From Beroe forskalii (Eukaryota > Ctenophora > Nuda > Beroida > Beroidae), in contig WFMF01000512.1 in NCBI GenBank assembly GCA_011033025.1, forward strand, positions 54,681 through 118,680: a stretch of 64,000 bases of DNA, written 5' to 3'. The position numbers and the translations under genes are program-made. Shown piece after piece: positions 11,859 through 24,178 of this stretch. The notes under the pieces are model-generated. The model did not search any database. It had not been told where the DNA came from and worked only from the letters and a program-made list of their open reading frames with translations. Every line of letters starts with the position of its first letter. Position 1 is the stretch's first letter.

Positions 11859-12493
11859 TTTTTATTACCTAGTAGGTGTTTTCATTACCTACTAAGAAAA
11901 GTAATAGTATTACATATTGATAACTCCCTAACTGTACAGTTATCAAACCTTTGGAAAAATTATCGCGACCCAAGATTTCGGGATTTTTAAGACTTATGAA
12001 ATGTGTTTACTGTCTCTCAAAATTTATAATTTTCGAGCCCGTTATATGTCAAAAATTGTCGGAGTCAAAATTATACTATTATATAACGATCGTGGCCAGT
12101 GTGGAATGGTTTGGGTGACCTTTTTTCTTAGTATTGATAACCTGTGACTACTACAGTAGAATTTAAGAATTGAACTAAAATGCACATTTCGTCTTATCTA
12201 TAATCTTATCATAGTTCAAATAAAAAGTCACGAAACACCCTCAATCTCAGCTAGTGGTTTGCCCATTCACATGATTTCAATAGAGGGATGATAGATCTGT
12301 TGAGAGTCTAAAATTAAGATAATTCGAAGTGAATGGTGATCAGAACATCGACATAACGCCGTGTTTTATAAAGAATCTCAGTTAGACATCACAAGATTTG
12401 ATGATAAAGCATGAAATTAACTATCCATTATTCATCTCCCTTGGAAAAAAAAGGGCAGAGAAGGTAGGTAAATGAAATTTAAATCTCATTCAC
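11859..12493. other. Intron 1 remainder, left copy
   Basis: Matches 40711-41325 inverted with few changes. On the minus strand it begins with the exon 1 donor gtgaat. No exon seen. Confidence 0.55.
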
Positions 12494-12640
12494 CTGCCTT
12501 GTCTGAACACTGGCATGCCGCCGAACCTGACTCCCCCATAAAATGGCTTGGAAGTGTCTTGCTGCTTCATCAGCTCGTGGTACTTAGACATGTTTATTAT
12601 CGTGTCATCATCACACTTTATTATTGCATCGAAGTCGTAC
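12494..12640 (-). CDS. GT31 glycosyltransferase, exon 1 of window (left copy)
   Basis: A 147-bp exon (one base, 48 codons, two bases). Minus-strand acceptor CTTCTATCGCAG; donor GGCAG|gtgaat. It encodes YDFDAIIKCDDDTIINMSKY and ends with PFYGGVRFGGMPVFRQG plus a split Arg. The DDD at residues 10-12 is the family's metal- and UDP-sugar-binding acidic motif; FYGGV is the next conserved strand. Two differences from the right copy (CAA/CAG, CCA/CCG) are silent. The 69-codon plus-strand frame over the same bases is its antisense shadow. Upstream exons (membrane anchor and first half of the catalytic domain) were not found in the window. Confidence 0.88.
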
Positions 12641-12717
12641 CTGCGATAGAAGTATGGTTTTCATTATTCAAAAAACAATAGATTAATGATGAGATGTTTC
12701 AGAAATTAGAATCTTTA

Positions 12718-14957
12718 TATCAAGAGATTAAGGAAAGAGGCGAATTGCTCATTCGCCGGGTACTGCTGCAATTACATTGCTTTGCTACCAAACACCCGCT
12801 TATACTGCTGCAACTGGTCTAACTCTCTGGTAGACTACTCACCAGCGCGGTGGTCGGAACTCTGATGACCCTACGACTCAACGAAAACACAACAAAGTAA
12901 CGAAGTAAGTTACCCCATTCACCTATAATTGGTACCTTTCTGACCCACAACTTCTACCCATTCCAATATTGGTACCTTTCTGACCCACAACTTCTACCCA
13001 TTCTAATATTGGTACCCTTTTACCTTTTTAAACTAATAGTAACACTTCTACCCATCCCACTACATAATCTTTGTTTGACTTATCGCTGTTAGACTAATAA
13101 TATATTGTGATAAAATTAATCGTTGTTAAGGTAAAAAAGCATGATTGAAAACTGAAAAGTTACAAAGTTACAATGGATACTGGATAATCATACATTCACA
13201 TCCACGCCAGCTCATTCAAGACGCATTTGGGATGGCTCTGGTGTGACAAGATAGACACAAATACTGCATGTACAAAAGCATGGTGGACAACGAAATTCCC
13301 CGTAAACCTGTTAATTACGAACTCATGAAATGCATAAACATACAGTAATTAATACTGACATATGAATTAGTGAATGATGAGTTTACTAGGTCAAGTAAAA
13401 TGTTCAATCCAAATCTGCATGGGAATATCTTTGGATAGATTTGATGAATGGAGATAGCTCATATATATCTTCAATGCTAGTTATGCCATTCGACCCAATG
13501 ACCTCCGAGAGTTACTAGCAATGAGGTTATCACTTTAAAGCAACTTCATTTCAAGGCAGAAATCATCTGATACTGTCGTAGAAATTACCAAAATGCAACC
13601 CAAAAAAACCTAGCCCAAGAATCGTAAAAGTAGGCCATGGCTTGGTTTTTTGGGTTGCAAACCCCCCCTATTCCTCTATTCTAACGTTTTAGTCAGACAA
13701 GCTGACTGCCCCATGGGGTAAGAAAAGAGGGAAAGAGAGGAGATGAGGGTTTTAAACTTAACAACACTTCTCATTATAATCAAATTTGAGCAGCAAGGTT
13801 TACAACGTTACTGCAAGAAATGCAAGAATTGGTAAAGAAAAATTGTGTTTCATATTGTTTACTCGAAAGTTTTACTTCTATTCCAACAGCTGTACAGCCA
13901 ATGACAGAAATCGAAAGGTCCAAGTGATCAAGCCAGTTACGGTTAAGGAAGTGTAATCCATACTTTCTTCGCCCGAGACTTCGCTGCAATTGGCAGCTCC
14001 TCATTTACCCCTTCTGCACACTGCAAAGTTTCTTCTACACTAGGCTGATTGAACTGTTGATGCTCGGAAGACTATCATCAAGCTACAGTCTAAGCAAATG
14101 TCGAATGTCGGTGAAGGATGAACAGATGGACAGTATCAGGACAGTGTCGAGCACAGTAGAGGAGATCAAATCCTACAGCGCAGCAGTTCAAGGCAGTGTG
14201 AAGGAGAATCCTGTCAGCCAGACTGTGTTGAAGAAGGTTGTTCAGGAAGTTGTTTAGGGAGAGTACCGCGCCAAGAATGTGATGATCTTTGGCCTCGAAG
14301 AAGAAACTGAAGAAGATGTGGGTGTCAAGGTGAACGAGATTCTTCAGTTATTGGGAGAAAAACCCCATGTTGAAGCTTGTCGCGTTGGACAGAGGAAGTC
14401 CAGCGGCAGATCTGCAAGACCTGCAAAAGTCACAACAGCTTTGCCCACAGTTGCGGACCAGATACTTGTCATGTCTTGCTTTCTTAGATAAGTACAACAG
14501 CGTAGGGAGCAGGTTAAGGAAGTGAAATGTTTGTCAGAAGAGTAAAAAGAAAAGAGACACTACATAAAGAACGGGCGAGTTTGCAGTGTTCAAAGGAGTT
14601 CAACATAGTGACCTATGTACTTTGTGATAATCGGTCGGAGACTTTCTTGGTTTCATATTCTGATTTTGAATCTAGTTGACTGAGTTTGTAAGTGTTCTTA
14701 GTTTCTTGGGCAGAGAACACAAGACTTGATAGTCTTCGCATTAATTTAATAATTAACACTGAACAAGTAGAGTCAAAATCCCTTTTGAAGTCATTTTTGG
14801 TGTGCTGTGCCCTGCAAAGGGATTTTATGTTTCATATGTTTTATACAATATTTTTCCTTTCAAAGCCCTTAGTGGTACCCCAAGTGGGTTTTCAATCAGA
14901 GAAGATCAGGAGAGGGTATCTTGGTGGGTGGAGACCAGCAAGAGGAGGGGGTCCTGC
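12718..14957. mobile_element. Left-arm insertion carrying a LINE ORF1 remnant
   Basis: The matching right-arm site (near 40481) reads straight through, so about 2.2 kb were inserted on the left or lost on the right. No terminal inverted repeats are evident; AT flanks both sides. The segment contains the ORF1-like pseudogene at 14060-14608. Around 13940-13985 it shares a stretch (AAGGAAGTGTAATCCAT) with 20850-20880. Confidence 0.65.
14060..14608 (+). pseudogene. Non-LTR retrotransposon ORF1-like fragment
   Basis: One continuous frame interrupted by three stops (at 14255-14257 and two downstream). Recognisable pieces are RAKNVMIFGLEEETEED, the following LLGEKPHVEACRVGQRK, and the tail RHYIKNGRVCSVQ. 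This order is that of ORF1-type proteins that accompany reverse transcriptases in CR1/L2-like LINEs of invertebrates; the identification is from memory of the family. No reverse transcriptase follows. Fragmentary and inactive. Confidence 0.55.
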
Positions 14958-15382
14958 ATTTTAAGCAGTGGCACCTTGGGTAGGCTTGCAGCTCCACACC
15001 TCATGATGCAGGTATTACTACAATGAGAGGTTGCAGGGCGCTGCATGGGCCCTCCCAGGCCCATCCCCCGCTTAGTAGTAGAGAGGTTGCAGATTGCACG
15101 TATCAATAAACTCTGGAGCTATTCCAACATGGAAAAGTTGAGGAAAACCTGGCACAACTCCAGCATGAGGTTAGTCCCTCTTTAGTGTGTAATGGCATGG
15201 ACTTACCATGAGTTAAGTCCCCCCTTGCCTCCCAGTAAATATACCAGTAATTCCCGGTAACTTAAAGCGCTTTCTTAATTGCTGTTTTTATTAATAATCA
15301 GGAGCAGAGTACTGGGTAATGTTACATTCAGAACTTAGGTTTGACTGTTTTATCTTTATGACGTTTTTGCCTCAAATTCATA
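14958..15382. other. Inner end of left arm, single 56-bp unit
   Basis: Matches 38400-38700 and 40419-40481 inverted. It contains one copy (15025-15091) of the 56-bp unit that is amplified in the right arm. It lies upstream of exon 1 on the gene strand, and no exon was recognised. Confidence 0.65.
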
Positions 15383-15456
15383 CCTATTATAATGTTTGAT
15401 ACATAACTGTTGCATGAGTTATTAACAACGAAATCATAAACGAAATAAATGAAATA

Positions 15457-15668
15457 GGCACCTGCATCGTTCCATGTCGATCGAATGAACTGATCAAATG
15501 AAAAACGCACACAATCGCTTGAGGGGTCAGACGTTGTACCTTCCACTTCGGCGTGCGTGTTTGCATCTGACAATACTTTTTTGTGTGAATGTCTTGGTAA
15601 AAGTGTGTTGTGTGTGTTTTTAATTTGATCAGTCCATTCGATCGATGCAGAACGATGAAACCACCATA
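15457..15668. mobile_element. MITE with GATCAAATGAAAAAC terminal repeats
   Basis: Inverted termini of about 50 bp share CATCGTTC, then ATGAACTGATCAAATG and AAAAAC on the inner side. The same two ends, in opposite orientation, bound the longer element 22012-26035. TA may be the target duplication. Confidence 0.65.
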
Positions 15669-16776
15669 TATTACTATATTAGAATTGATTATACAATCAA
15701 CCTGTTTGCAGCCCATTCAATGAGCCATAGAGATTTGTACACAAGATTCTTGTATGAATCAGAAAAATCGCCAATAAGAACATCACCACATTCCTTCGAC
15801 TCCTCTAATACAGCAGCATTAACTTCAGGGCTTTCTGTTTGACCTGAAGATGTTCTTCAAGTTGAATCTAATGAATGACCATCTGAATAAGAAGATATGC
15901 AATTGAGTATTATATTATATCTATTCTTATTTGCATACTACAGTACAGGGGTCAGGGTTGCTGTAATAGTATCAACCATGTATCCATAGTTAGTATATAA
16001 AGGTACACCATTACAGGAAATTAAGCTTTCACATAATTAATGGGGATGGAGGTTTACCAATGAATCAGATATATTAAAAAAAGTAAATTACACAGATACT
16101 ATTGGACTCGGGTATTTGATTCAGGGCTCCAAAATTTCTTTAGCCCATTTGCCTAGTAGATGTTGAGTTGAGGACACTTTAAAAAAATTGATTCAATAGT
16201 TTGAGACTTTACCTACAACAAAGAAGTGTTTCCAGTCAATAAGCTTGCCATCAGAATCTGTCCAATTATAAGCCCAATACCCATCTTTTCTTAATAAATC
16301 CCTAATTTCCCTCTTATGTGGTGTTGATATTACAAACACCATGTATTGTACATAGTCTGTTCTGAGGAAGATGTCATTATTGTTTTGAATGAATAAAAAT
16401 TTCAGAGTCAGTACTTAGCAGAAAAGCAAAGTGAGAGAGAGGATTATTATACTTAATTTAAGGTACATAATGGTACATGCTTGTATACCTAATAAAATAC
16501 CTCAATCTCAATTCATACAATACTTACTTTTTTTAATGCATCAGCAAATAACTGACTTATTTCATTAGATCTCTGATTTATAGAGCTTTCTAAATTTCTA
16601 TTTTGACTCCCCTTTAATCTGTTTCGTAAGCTCCTGATAAAAAGATAGGTGAATAGGATGAATGGTTGCTTCTCCTCACGATCACACCATATTATTGAAT
16701 ACTTGTAGCCCAAAAAAGCATTCATTATAATGTCATTTATTGAATAGAAAAAATACTTCTAGCTTTTTTATAACAT
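15669..16776. other. No feature recognised
   Basis: AT-rich unique-looking sequence. Short open frames only; no splice-flanked exon or family match seen. Confidence 0.4.
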
Positions 16777-16800
16777 CATTATAATTACGTTGATACTAAA

Positions 16801-17595
16801 AGGTGGAACCACCCGAAACCACCCGAAACCATCCGAAACCACCCAACCCACCCGAAACCACCCCCGAAACCACCCAACATAACTCCGAAACCACCCGAAA
16901 CCACCCGAAACCATCCGAAACCACCCGAAACCATCCGAAACCACCCAACCACCCGAAACAACCCAACCCACCCAACCCAGCCAACGGTGGGTTGGGTGGT
17001 TTCGGGTGGTTTCGGGTGGTTTCGGGTCACTCACATTTAAGTAAAATTTTGGGTTGTTTCGGGCTGGTTTCGGGCTGGTTTCGGGATGGTTTCGAAATTT
17101 TAGCATAAATTGGGGTTCTTAAAACACCGAAACCACCCGAAACCACCCAAAACCACCCGAAACCACCCGAAACCACCCAAAACCACCCGAAACCACCCGA
17201 AACCACCCAAAATTCATATTTTGGGTTGGTTCGGTGGGTTGGGTCGTTTCGGGTAGTTCCAAACAAAGGTAAAATTTTGGCTCGTTTCAAAATTTTTGCA
17301 TAAATTGGGGAATTCTAACCACCAAAATGACCCAAAACAACCCAACCCACCTGAAACTATCCAAAATCCATATTCTGGGTGGGTTTGGGTGGTTTCGGGT
17401 AGTTCAAATTTAAGTAAAATTTTGGTTCGTTTTGCGCTAGTTTCGAAATTTTTTGCGTAAATTGGGGTATTCAAACCACCTGAAACCAGCCGATTCCACA
17501 CAAAATATGAATTATGCACTTTGTGCTGTTTCGTATGGTTTCGAAACAGCCCGAAACAACCCAAAACAACCCACAACAATCCGAAACCACCCAAA
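16801..17595. repeat. GGGTGGTTTC array, left (C-rich on plus strand)
   Basis: About 10-bp units GAAACCACCC, in blocks separated by diverged AAATTTTAGCATAAATTGGG-like spacers. The minus strand has regularly spaced GGG runs. Confidence 0.9.
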
Positions 17596-17609
17596 CGATG
17601 AATTTTGGG

Positions 17610-19720
17610 TTATGGTGGACTGACGGTTTCTAAACTGGCAATTGTGATCATATCAATCATTCTCCTCCGATATGTACATTTTGATACTCTGTCGATTTTA
17701 CGTTAACTTAGTGTGTAGGTACCATTACTCCAATCTCCATTATATGATGTATAGCTCTGTTACCAAATAAAATGAGGAAATTTGGTAACTTTCCGAAATT
17801 TAATGATCACATGCAATGATGAATCATGAACTGATCATGTGCCACGTGCAATGTGCATGGATTACGTTTACGAGCACAATTGCATGGAAGTAGTGGCATA
17901 AAGCTCTGCAATTCTCAAATATTACGTAGTCATAGACCAGAGATTGTGAGACATCTGAAATCCGAAATTTATATCAACAGCCGTGCTGTAATTCAGCTTG
18001 CTGTAGGTACGATATAAGTTATTGGATCATGCTGAAAATCAAAGAGAGGCTTGCAAAAGAGATGAAATATCACCCACAAACTCGTCCACTCGTTAGGTAT
18101 AGTTTTTTATTTTGTTACAATTACATGCGCTGTTTCTTAATTAGTTAATTGCCAAAACCTCGATACCACGTATTACACAATTCAAGGGCTGCCTGTAATA
18201 ACTTATCATTGCACAATACACAAGTAACATTTGATACACGTCTGTAAGTGTACATTGTGGGGATTTCTATAGTCCCACCGCCCACGTGATTATATATCAA
18301 GTAACATTAACAACAAAATATAATGTTGGAATGTAGTATTTGAACATTTTCATAAAGGTGAATAAGATGAATAAGATGAACGTACGGTCGAATTACATAC
18401 AAAAAGGTGAATATAAGTGCACGGGCCGTCTGAGCAATGAAAATACTGTAATGCAACGAAATGAAGGATTCTTACGCAACCAATGACACATTCGCGATAT
18501 TTCCCTAACTGCCGCTGAACTTGCCCGGGCATGTTATGCGTCGCGCGCGAAAAATAGGCGCAAGAATTGTTACTGTTACTGACAGTGTCAGGGGCATATT
18601 GTTCGTGTGGGACTTACTATTCGTGCGCGATGTTACCCTCGGCAAAATCTTCCATCATTTCAAACAAAAGTCAGATGTTTCGTTGTGAATTATATTTTGA
18701 ATGTTTTAATGAATCAGAATTTGCACACTCGGGCTCAAGTAAAGTGATGCAATCATCATAAGTGATAGTGTTGTTTTAAGAACATTTTGGGTCAAAAAAG
18801 TGTTACCACGCATGATTTTCAAAAGTTCAAAGCACCTTTGCTCCTTTACTCTTTTACAGTAAAACTTCTCAAACGTTGAATGGTTGTTTGGTTTGCCATA
18901 GACTACAGCCCCAGTGTGGACGATTTTCTTTACAAGAACTACCTATTTCTCTGTAGATTAAAACCACCATATATGCAATTACCCGGCCACTGAGGATCTT
19001 TCGTGAGCCATTTCACCCTTTCAACTTATTTTACAATCTGATGCCTCTGACCTATGATTTATGAAGATACATATCAATAACGAGCTAGGCCGTCAGGCTC
19101 GTTCTTCGTAGCTCAAGCTGCCACAGGTCATCAATAAGTCAATACACGTCTTGTTCCTGATTAACGATTTTAAGTCGAGTGTTCAACCCATGTTATAGTG
19201 ATAATATAATAATGCTGTTATTTCTCCGAACCTCGCTCTTGCATTGAATAGTCGTTGTATTTTGCCACAAAAACTTTCTGTTGGTTTTAAAATTCTTTGA
19301 AGATTTATACTCAAACTTTCAACATTTCCTTTCTAGAAGGGTAAATCTCTCAAATAAGCTCCCGAGAATGACAGGTATTGGATAATGGATATATCACAGT
19401 CAATTCATTGGCCCAGACTATTATTCAGTGTCACATGAATATAAAATATGCCGCAAAATTCGCTCTCCAGGTATTATACATATTATTGATACACGTATGG
19501 ATTGGGTCACGCTGAATTTGAGCAGAGCCGTGGACACTGGACATATCCATGAGGAATCTCAATTCTTACTTGCACACACGAAGTGAAATAGCCCATGTCA
19601 GTGTCAACTGTGCAACATGCTGGAGGATGGAAGTCACGCTACTGATACTGTACTACAGTTATACCATCCGAATTGGAAACTTTTGCCATGGGCTTTCCTT
19701 GAATTCACAGTGTATCGGGT
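17610..19720. other. No feature recognised inside the G-rich element
   Basis: AT-rich sequence between the two arrays. Scattered short open frames, none with family motifs or convincing splice sites. Confidence 0.4.
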
Positions 19721-19729
19721 TGATTCACG

Positions 19730-20545
19730 TGGGTTGGGTGGTTTCGGTGGGGGTTGGGTGGTTTGGTTTCGGGGCTATATTGGGTGGTTTCGGGTGGGTT
19801 GGGTTTGGGTGGTTCCACCTTTTAGTATCAACGAAAATGTTGTAACAGAGGTGCTACACTTTTAGACGATAATCAGATTTTCCAACCTTATCCAGACCAA
19901 TTAAAAAGTTTATTGACAGGCAATAGTATCAACAGTCAAAACTGGGTGGTTTCGGGTGGGTTGGGTGGTTCTAGGAAGGTTGGGTGGTTCCGGGAAGGTT
20001 GAGTGGTTTCAGGTGGGTTCGGTGGTTTCGGGTGGATTCGGTGGTTTTGGGTGGTTTCGGGTGTTTTGGGTGGTTTCGGGTGGGTTGGGTGGGTTGGGTG
20101 GTTTCGGGTGGGTTAGATGGTTTCGGTGGGTTGGGTGGTTTCGGGTGGGTTGGGTGGTTTCGGGTGGGTTGGGTGGTTTCTGGTGGGTTGGGTGGTTTCG
20201 GGTGGGTTGGGTGGTTTCGGGTGGTTTCGGGTGGTTTTGGGTCGTTCCACATTTTACTTAAATATCAGCTGGTTTCGGGCTGGTTTCGGGCTGGTTTCGT
20301 ATTTTTTGACAAAATGTTATAGTAAAAACAATGTTTTTGGGTGGTTTCGGGTGGGTTGGGTGGTTTCGGGTGGTTTCGGGTGGGTTGGGTGGTTTCAGGT
20401 GGGTTGGGTGGTTTCGGGTGGTTTCAGGTGGTTTCGGGTGGTTTCGGGTGGTTTCGGGTGGTTTCGGGGCTATGTTGGGTGGTTTCGGGGGTGGTTTCGG
20501 GTGGGTTGGGTGGTTTCGGGTGGTTTCGGGTGGTTTCGGGTGGTT
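19730..20545. repeat. GGGTGGTTTC array, right
   Basis: Blocks 19730-19822 and 19944-20545 of the same unit in opposite orientation to the left array. GGG recurs every ten bases, which fits G-quadruplex-forming potential. Confidence 0.9.
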
Positions 20546-20575
20546 CCACCTTTTAGTATCAACGATTATAATTAA

Positions 20576-20904
20576 TGAAAAAATTCACCTGATAAAAAGT
20601 TGGAGTTTCATTCTGGGAAGGAATAAATAATATCTGAATGTTTTATGAATATGTGAGAAGGTTGATCCACTATTTTCAGCTGTACTCACTTCTGCTTGCA
20701 TATACAAGGTCTGCCAAAGGTGCTCAAATTACACAGATCAATAAGAGTAGGACTGTAACATAGTGTCAAGTAACTAGTAAACTAGGTCTGACAACTCACT
20801 ACAGTAGCTCATAGAGTCATAGGTCCTAGATCCACAAAACACTTAATAAGGAAGTGTAATCCATTCTTTATTCACCCTAGACTTTGCTGGATCTAGGACC
20901 TATG
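20576..20904. other. No gene recognised
   Basis: Unique-looking sequence. Near 20850-20880 it shares about 45 bp with 13940-13985. Confidence 0.4.
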
Positions 20905-21607
20905 AGCTGGGGGGAGCAACCCCCATAAACCCCCAAAAATTGAACCCCCATTTGCCTTTATAGATATCCAGTATCCACTTGGGGGTTTATGGGGGTTTAA
21001 TTTTCCAGGTACCATTTCCAAAATGATCAAAATTTCAAACAAAAATGGCTCAATTGTGGTAAAAATGTGTAATTCTTGAGATCCTTGCTCAATTTCAAAG
21101 GCAGTTTTAAACTAAGAAGCGAAGAAAGGATGAAAAGATAAGACAAAAATCTCTAAAAAATGGTACCAATGTTCTAGAGGAGGGTCGAAAATCATCAACA
21201 AAAAATGGTACCATTTCAAAAAAGGGCCAAAAATCTTCAAAAAATGGTAATAACACTTCAGAAAAGGGTTAAAAATCGTCAACAAAAATGGTACCATTTC
21301 AGAAAAGGGTCGAAAATCATCATTTCATAGATGGGCCAAAATCGTCAACAAAAAATTTTGGTACCAATTCAGAAAAGGGTGAAAAATCTTAAACAAAAAT
21401 TAATTAAACAAAAATTTGGTACCATTTCAGAAAACGAACAAAAATCCTCAACAAAAAAGGTACCATTCTGTAAAAAAACCAAAATTCGGGAAAAAATCAA
21501 TCATTAAACAGCAAAGTTTAACTAATTTAAACCCCCAAAAATGAAACCCCCATTTGCCATTTTTCGATATCCACTGGGGGTTTATGGGGGTTGCCCCCCC
21601 CCCAGCT
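20905..21607. mobile_element. TIR element with AGCTGGGGGG ends
   Basis: The ends are inverted copies: AGCTGGGG..CAACCCCCATAAACCCCC at the left and the reverse at the right. The interior is a degenerate tandem repeat of about 45 bp built on AAAATGGTACCATTTC and GGGTCGAAAATC (about 21080-21480). No transposase. Confidence 0.65.
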
Positions 21608-22129
21608 ACCAAAAAACGTTCTCAAACCTAGTGACAAAACTAGTGTGCACACTATGTTACAGTTCAGGGCATTATATACGACCCTAACAAAGCAAATTTA
21701 CATATTGAAATATGGAAATTAACTCATAAGTAAACAATCACACACAACTTTACTAGAATAACCAATTAACAGGAATTGAACAATACATGCAGCATCTGGT
21801 AAATTTAACTGTACATACCATAAACTTGAATTGACGTTCAGGTTGATATTCAATAATACAATATTACATTAAGTGCTAAACATCTTACCTGAATAATCAT
21901 AACTGATACCAAGCCACACAATATAAGAAATGATAGGAAAATAAGTTTTGTCAGTTTCATGATTCATGGACTCTGCTACCCTGATAAAGAATATTAGTTC
22001 AATGTTTAGGTGGTTTCATCGTTCCTCATCAATCAAATGAACTGATCAAATGAAAAACGTGCACAATAGTTAAATAAATTATTAGTAAAACTATGATTTG
22101 TATTTATAGCTCAGAGCAATTTTCTTTAT

Positions 22130-22482
22130 TAAAACAACAGTGAATAAATTAGGTAAAATAATATCATTATAAATTCTCAATTAAATTCTTTTAAATGGTG
22201 CCCTATTGTATTAATGGAAAATGAGTACAAATAGAGCTTCATAGGTTCTGAGGGGGTGCACAGTAGAATTCATGCAGTATACTAAGATACACACCTACAG
22301 ATATAAAACAACAGTGAATAAATTAGGTAAAATAATATCAATATAAATTCTCAATTAAATTCTTTTAAATGGTACCCTTTTGTATTAATGGAAAATGAGT
22401 ACAAATAGAGCTTCATAGGTTCTGGGGGGTGTACAGTAGAATTCATGCAGTATACTAAGATACACTCTATAGACAGATAAAC
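22130..22482. repeat. Two-copy tandem duplication of about 175 bp
   Basis: 22130-22303 and 22304-22479 are near-identical, beginning AAAACAACAGTGAATAAATT. A few substitutions separate them. Confidence 0.9.
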
Positions 22483-22619
22483 GCAGCCTTGTAACTTGGA
22501 AAAGTGAGCTACCCAAGGTTAGGTTGGCATGTTTACCCCTTTTACAAGAATTTACAAGAATTTTAAAATATAATTTGTGACAGAAGCAATGTCATTCAAA
22601 TCACACACAAGACAGTAGC

Positions 22620-23450
22620 TCATGTTAAACGGAGATTATATATTGTGATTTGGTGATGTGTAATGGTGATTGGAATTGATTTGATGCAAAGTCATCAAAG
22701 TACTGATTTGAGGAAGAAGAAGAAATGATACAAAAAAGGCGCTCACAATTTGAAATACTTGAAGGAACTAGGTGAGATAGGGGATCATAATGGGGGCACG
22801 TACAGAGTGTATGGACCAAAGAGCAAACAGAGAGATGCTGAAGAGAAATAAGAACTGATCAGAGATGAAGTAACAGGAGTGATACTGCAGGAGGAGCAAA
22901 GCAACAAGAACTCAGGAAGACCTGGAGGAGGAGGAGAATGAGAAAAAAGAAGAAATGGATAGGGTTGATGTTGTCCCCTGGTCTATGCATGCCCCACGCA
23001 TGGGACACAGTTAAGCCCAAATTGGTATGCAGCCAGGTGAGCATCGGAGGGGCACCTGCTTCCCACGCATATGTAGCAGGTGACTGGATCACTACCAGCG
23101 CAAGTCAGAAACACCCCCTCTTTTCCACTCAGCCATCTGGGATCCAAACTGAGAGGGACACTTAGACAACACCAAGGCCCTAAGAGATGAGGACTCGGAA
23201 GACAAAAAGAGCAGACAAGGCTGGAAAAAGAAAGAGCAGGAAGCGGAAGGAGGGAAAGACTGAGGAGAGAGAGATTGAAGGTGGAATCACAGGAGATCTA
23301 AGTTGAGCTTTCACCTTGCTGAGACAGTTCCTTTTTGTACTTTAGAATGCTCTTGTACATAATTTTGATTGCCCTGGTCGTGATTTGAATGTGTCTCACA
23401 AGTGCATCATTGTTTCAGAATAAAACAAATGTTCAGAATAAAACAAATGT
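22620..23450. other. Purine-rich stretch with polyadenylation-like end
   Basis: GA-rich plus strand (GAGGAGGAGGAGAATGAG) ending in two AATAAAACAAATGTT repeats near 23420-23445, as in a transcript 3' end. A minus-strand frame at 22983-23090 has paired CxxC motifs (CYIC, CVPC) but is short and stops. Possibly a decayed retrocopy; not identified. Confidence 0.3.
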
Positions 23451-24178
23451 TTATTTTGCATCTCATTCTTCATTCCTAATTAATAAATATATTCTAAACA
23501 AATAATCCCACACAGACTTGAGTTATGGATATCATTAAATGAGGTAAATTAGATCCGAATAGAGGCCAGAGTTTTTAATGTGAGAAGATTTATTTTCCTA
23601 GGTTCAGTTCTAACCTTTGTGGAGGGCCTACTACCTTGTGTCCATGGTAGGCTCTGGATTGATGGCGAAATGCAGGGTCACAAGGCTTTGGGCTTACTGC
23701 TTCCCCCTAATGAACCATCAATCAGAGCTGAGATATAACCCTAGTCAGATATATTTTCAGAGTAAGAAGTTAAAGTATAAGGAACTGAACCTAGTAATTG
23801 ACCACCTTTCAAGTATAAAAGATTGTCAATAGCAAATTCAATACAATTAATCAAAAAATATAGATAAACTTAAAAAGTTATTAAATCATGTTATCTTATT
23901 CATTATTGAATAAATGGGTTTTAAACTTAGAATGTGTTTGGTAATACGAAATTGTAATGAAATGCACTACTAAGTATGTAGTGGTTGATTTATCTAGAAT
24001 TATAGTACATATATTTATCATACAATTATAGTACAGTATATTTATAGAATAATAGTACATATGTAACAAAAGGCAGCCATAACCAATATTGTCATAAGTT
24101 AGTCGTTGCTCAGAACTTCGGTGTGGCTGCTGTCAAGGAACTGAGGCTGTCAAGTCTCCTTCAGCTGGGGACATTGAT
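23451..24178. other. No gene recognised; 3' side of LINE remnant
   Basis: AT-rich. From about 24060 to 24178 it is probably the 3' untranslated tail of the minus-strand LINE remnant. Confidence 0.35.

Larger units (their letters stand above)
1555..15382. repeat. Left arm of giant inverted repeat (minus-strand gene copy)
   Basis: The reverse complement of this arm matches 38400-50707 segment by segment: outer flank, 48-bp array A, 11-bp array, 25-bp array, 36-bp array, exon 2 region, exon 1 region, 56-bp unit and inner flank. Homology stops at ATTAAGC on the outer side (1555/50707) and at AAATTCATA on the inner side (15382/38400). Left-only insertions are 6518-7449, 12718-14957 and the amplification of array B. 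The arm carries a GT31 gene copy reading leftwards. Confidence 0.92.
16777..20575. mobile_element. Inverted-repeat element with G-rich arrays
   Basis: The ends TATAATTACGTTGATACTAA and its inverted counterpart (GTATCAACGATTATAATTAA, ending about 20575) enclose two oppositely oriented arrays of GGGTGGTTTC. A further copy of the end motif (AAGGTGGAACC, inverted) occurs at about 19810-19833. The middle, 17610-19720, shows no gene. Tandem open frames of the WFRVVSGGFG type are repeat translations only. Confidence 0.6.

Noticed and set aside
12472..12681. 69-codon plus-strand frame conserved in both arms
   Set aside because: Antisense of GT31 exon 1. The conserved protein motifs and splice sites are on the minus strand here.
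15088..15170. Plus-strand reading with KLRKTWHNSSM, reminiscent of the IRKTW motif of GT31 enzymes
   Set aside because: It is on the strand opposite to the other exons of this arm, and the right-arm counterpart has several replacements (for example KLWKTW), so it is probably coincidence.
22983..23090. Minus-strand Cys pairs suggesting a zinc-binding fragment
   Set aside because: Only 35 residues ending in a stop, with no recognisable family spacing.
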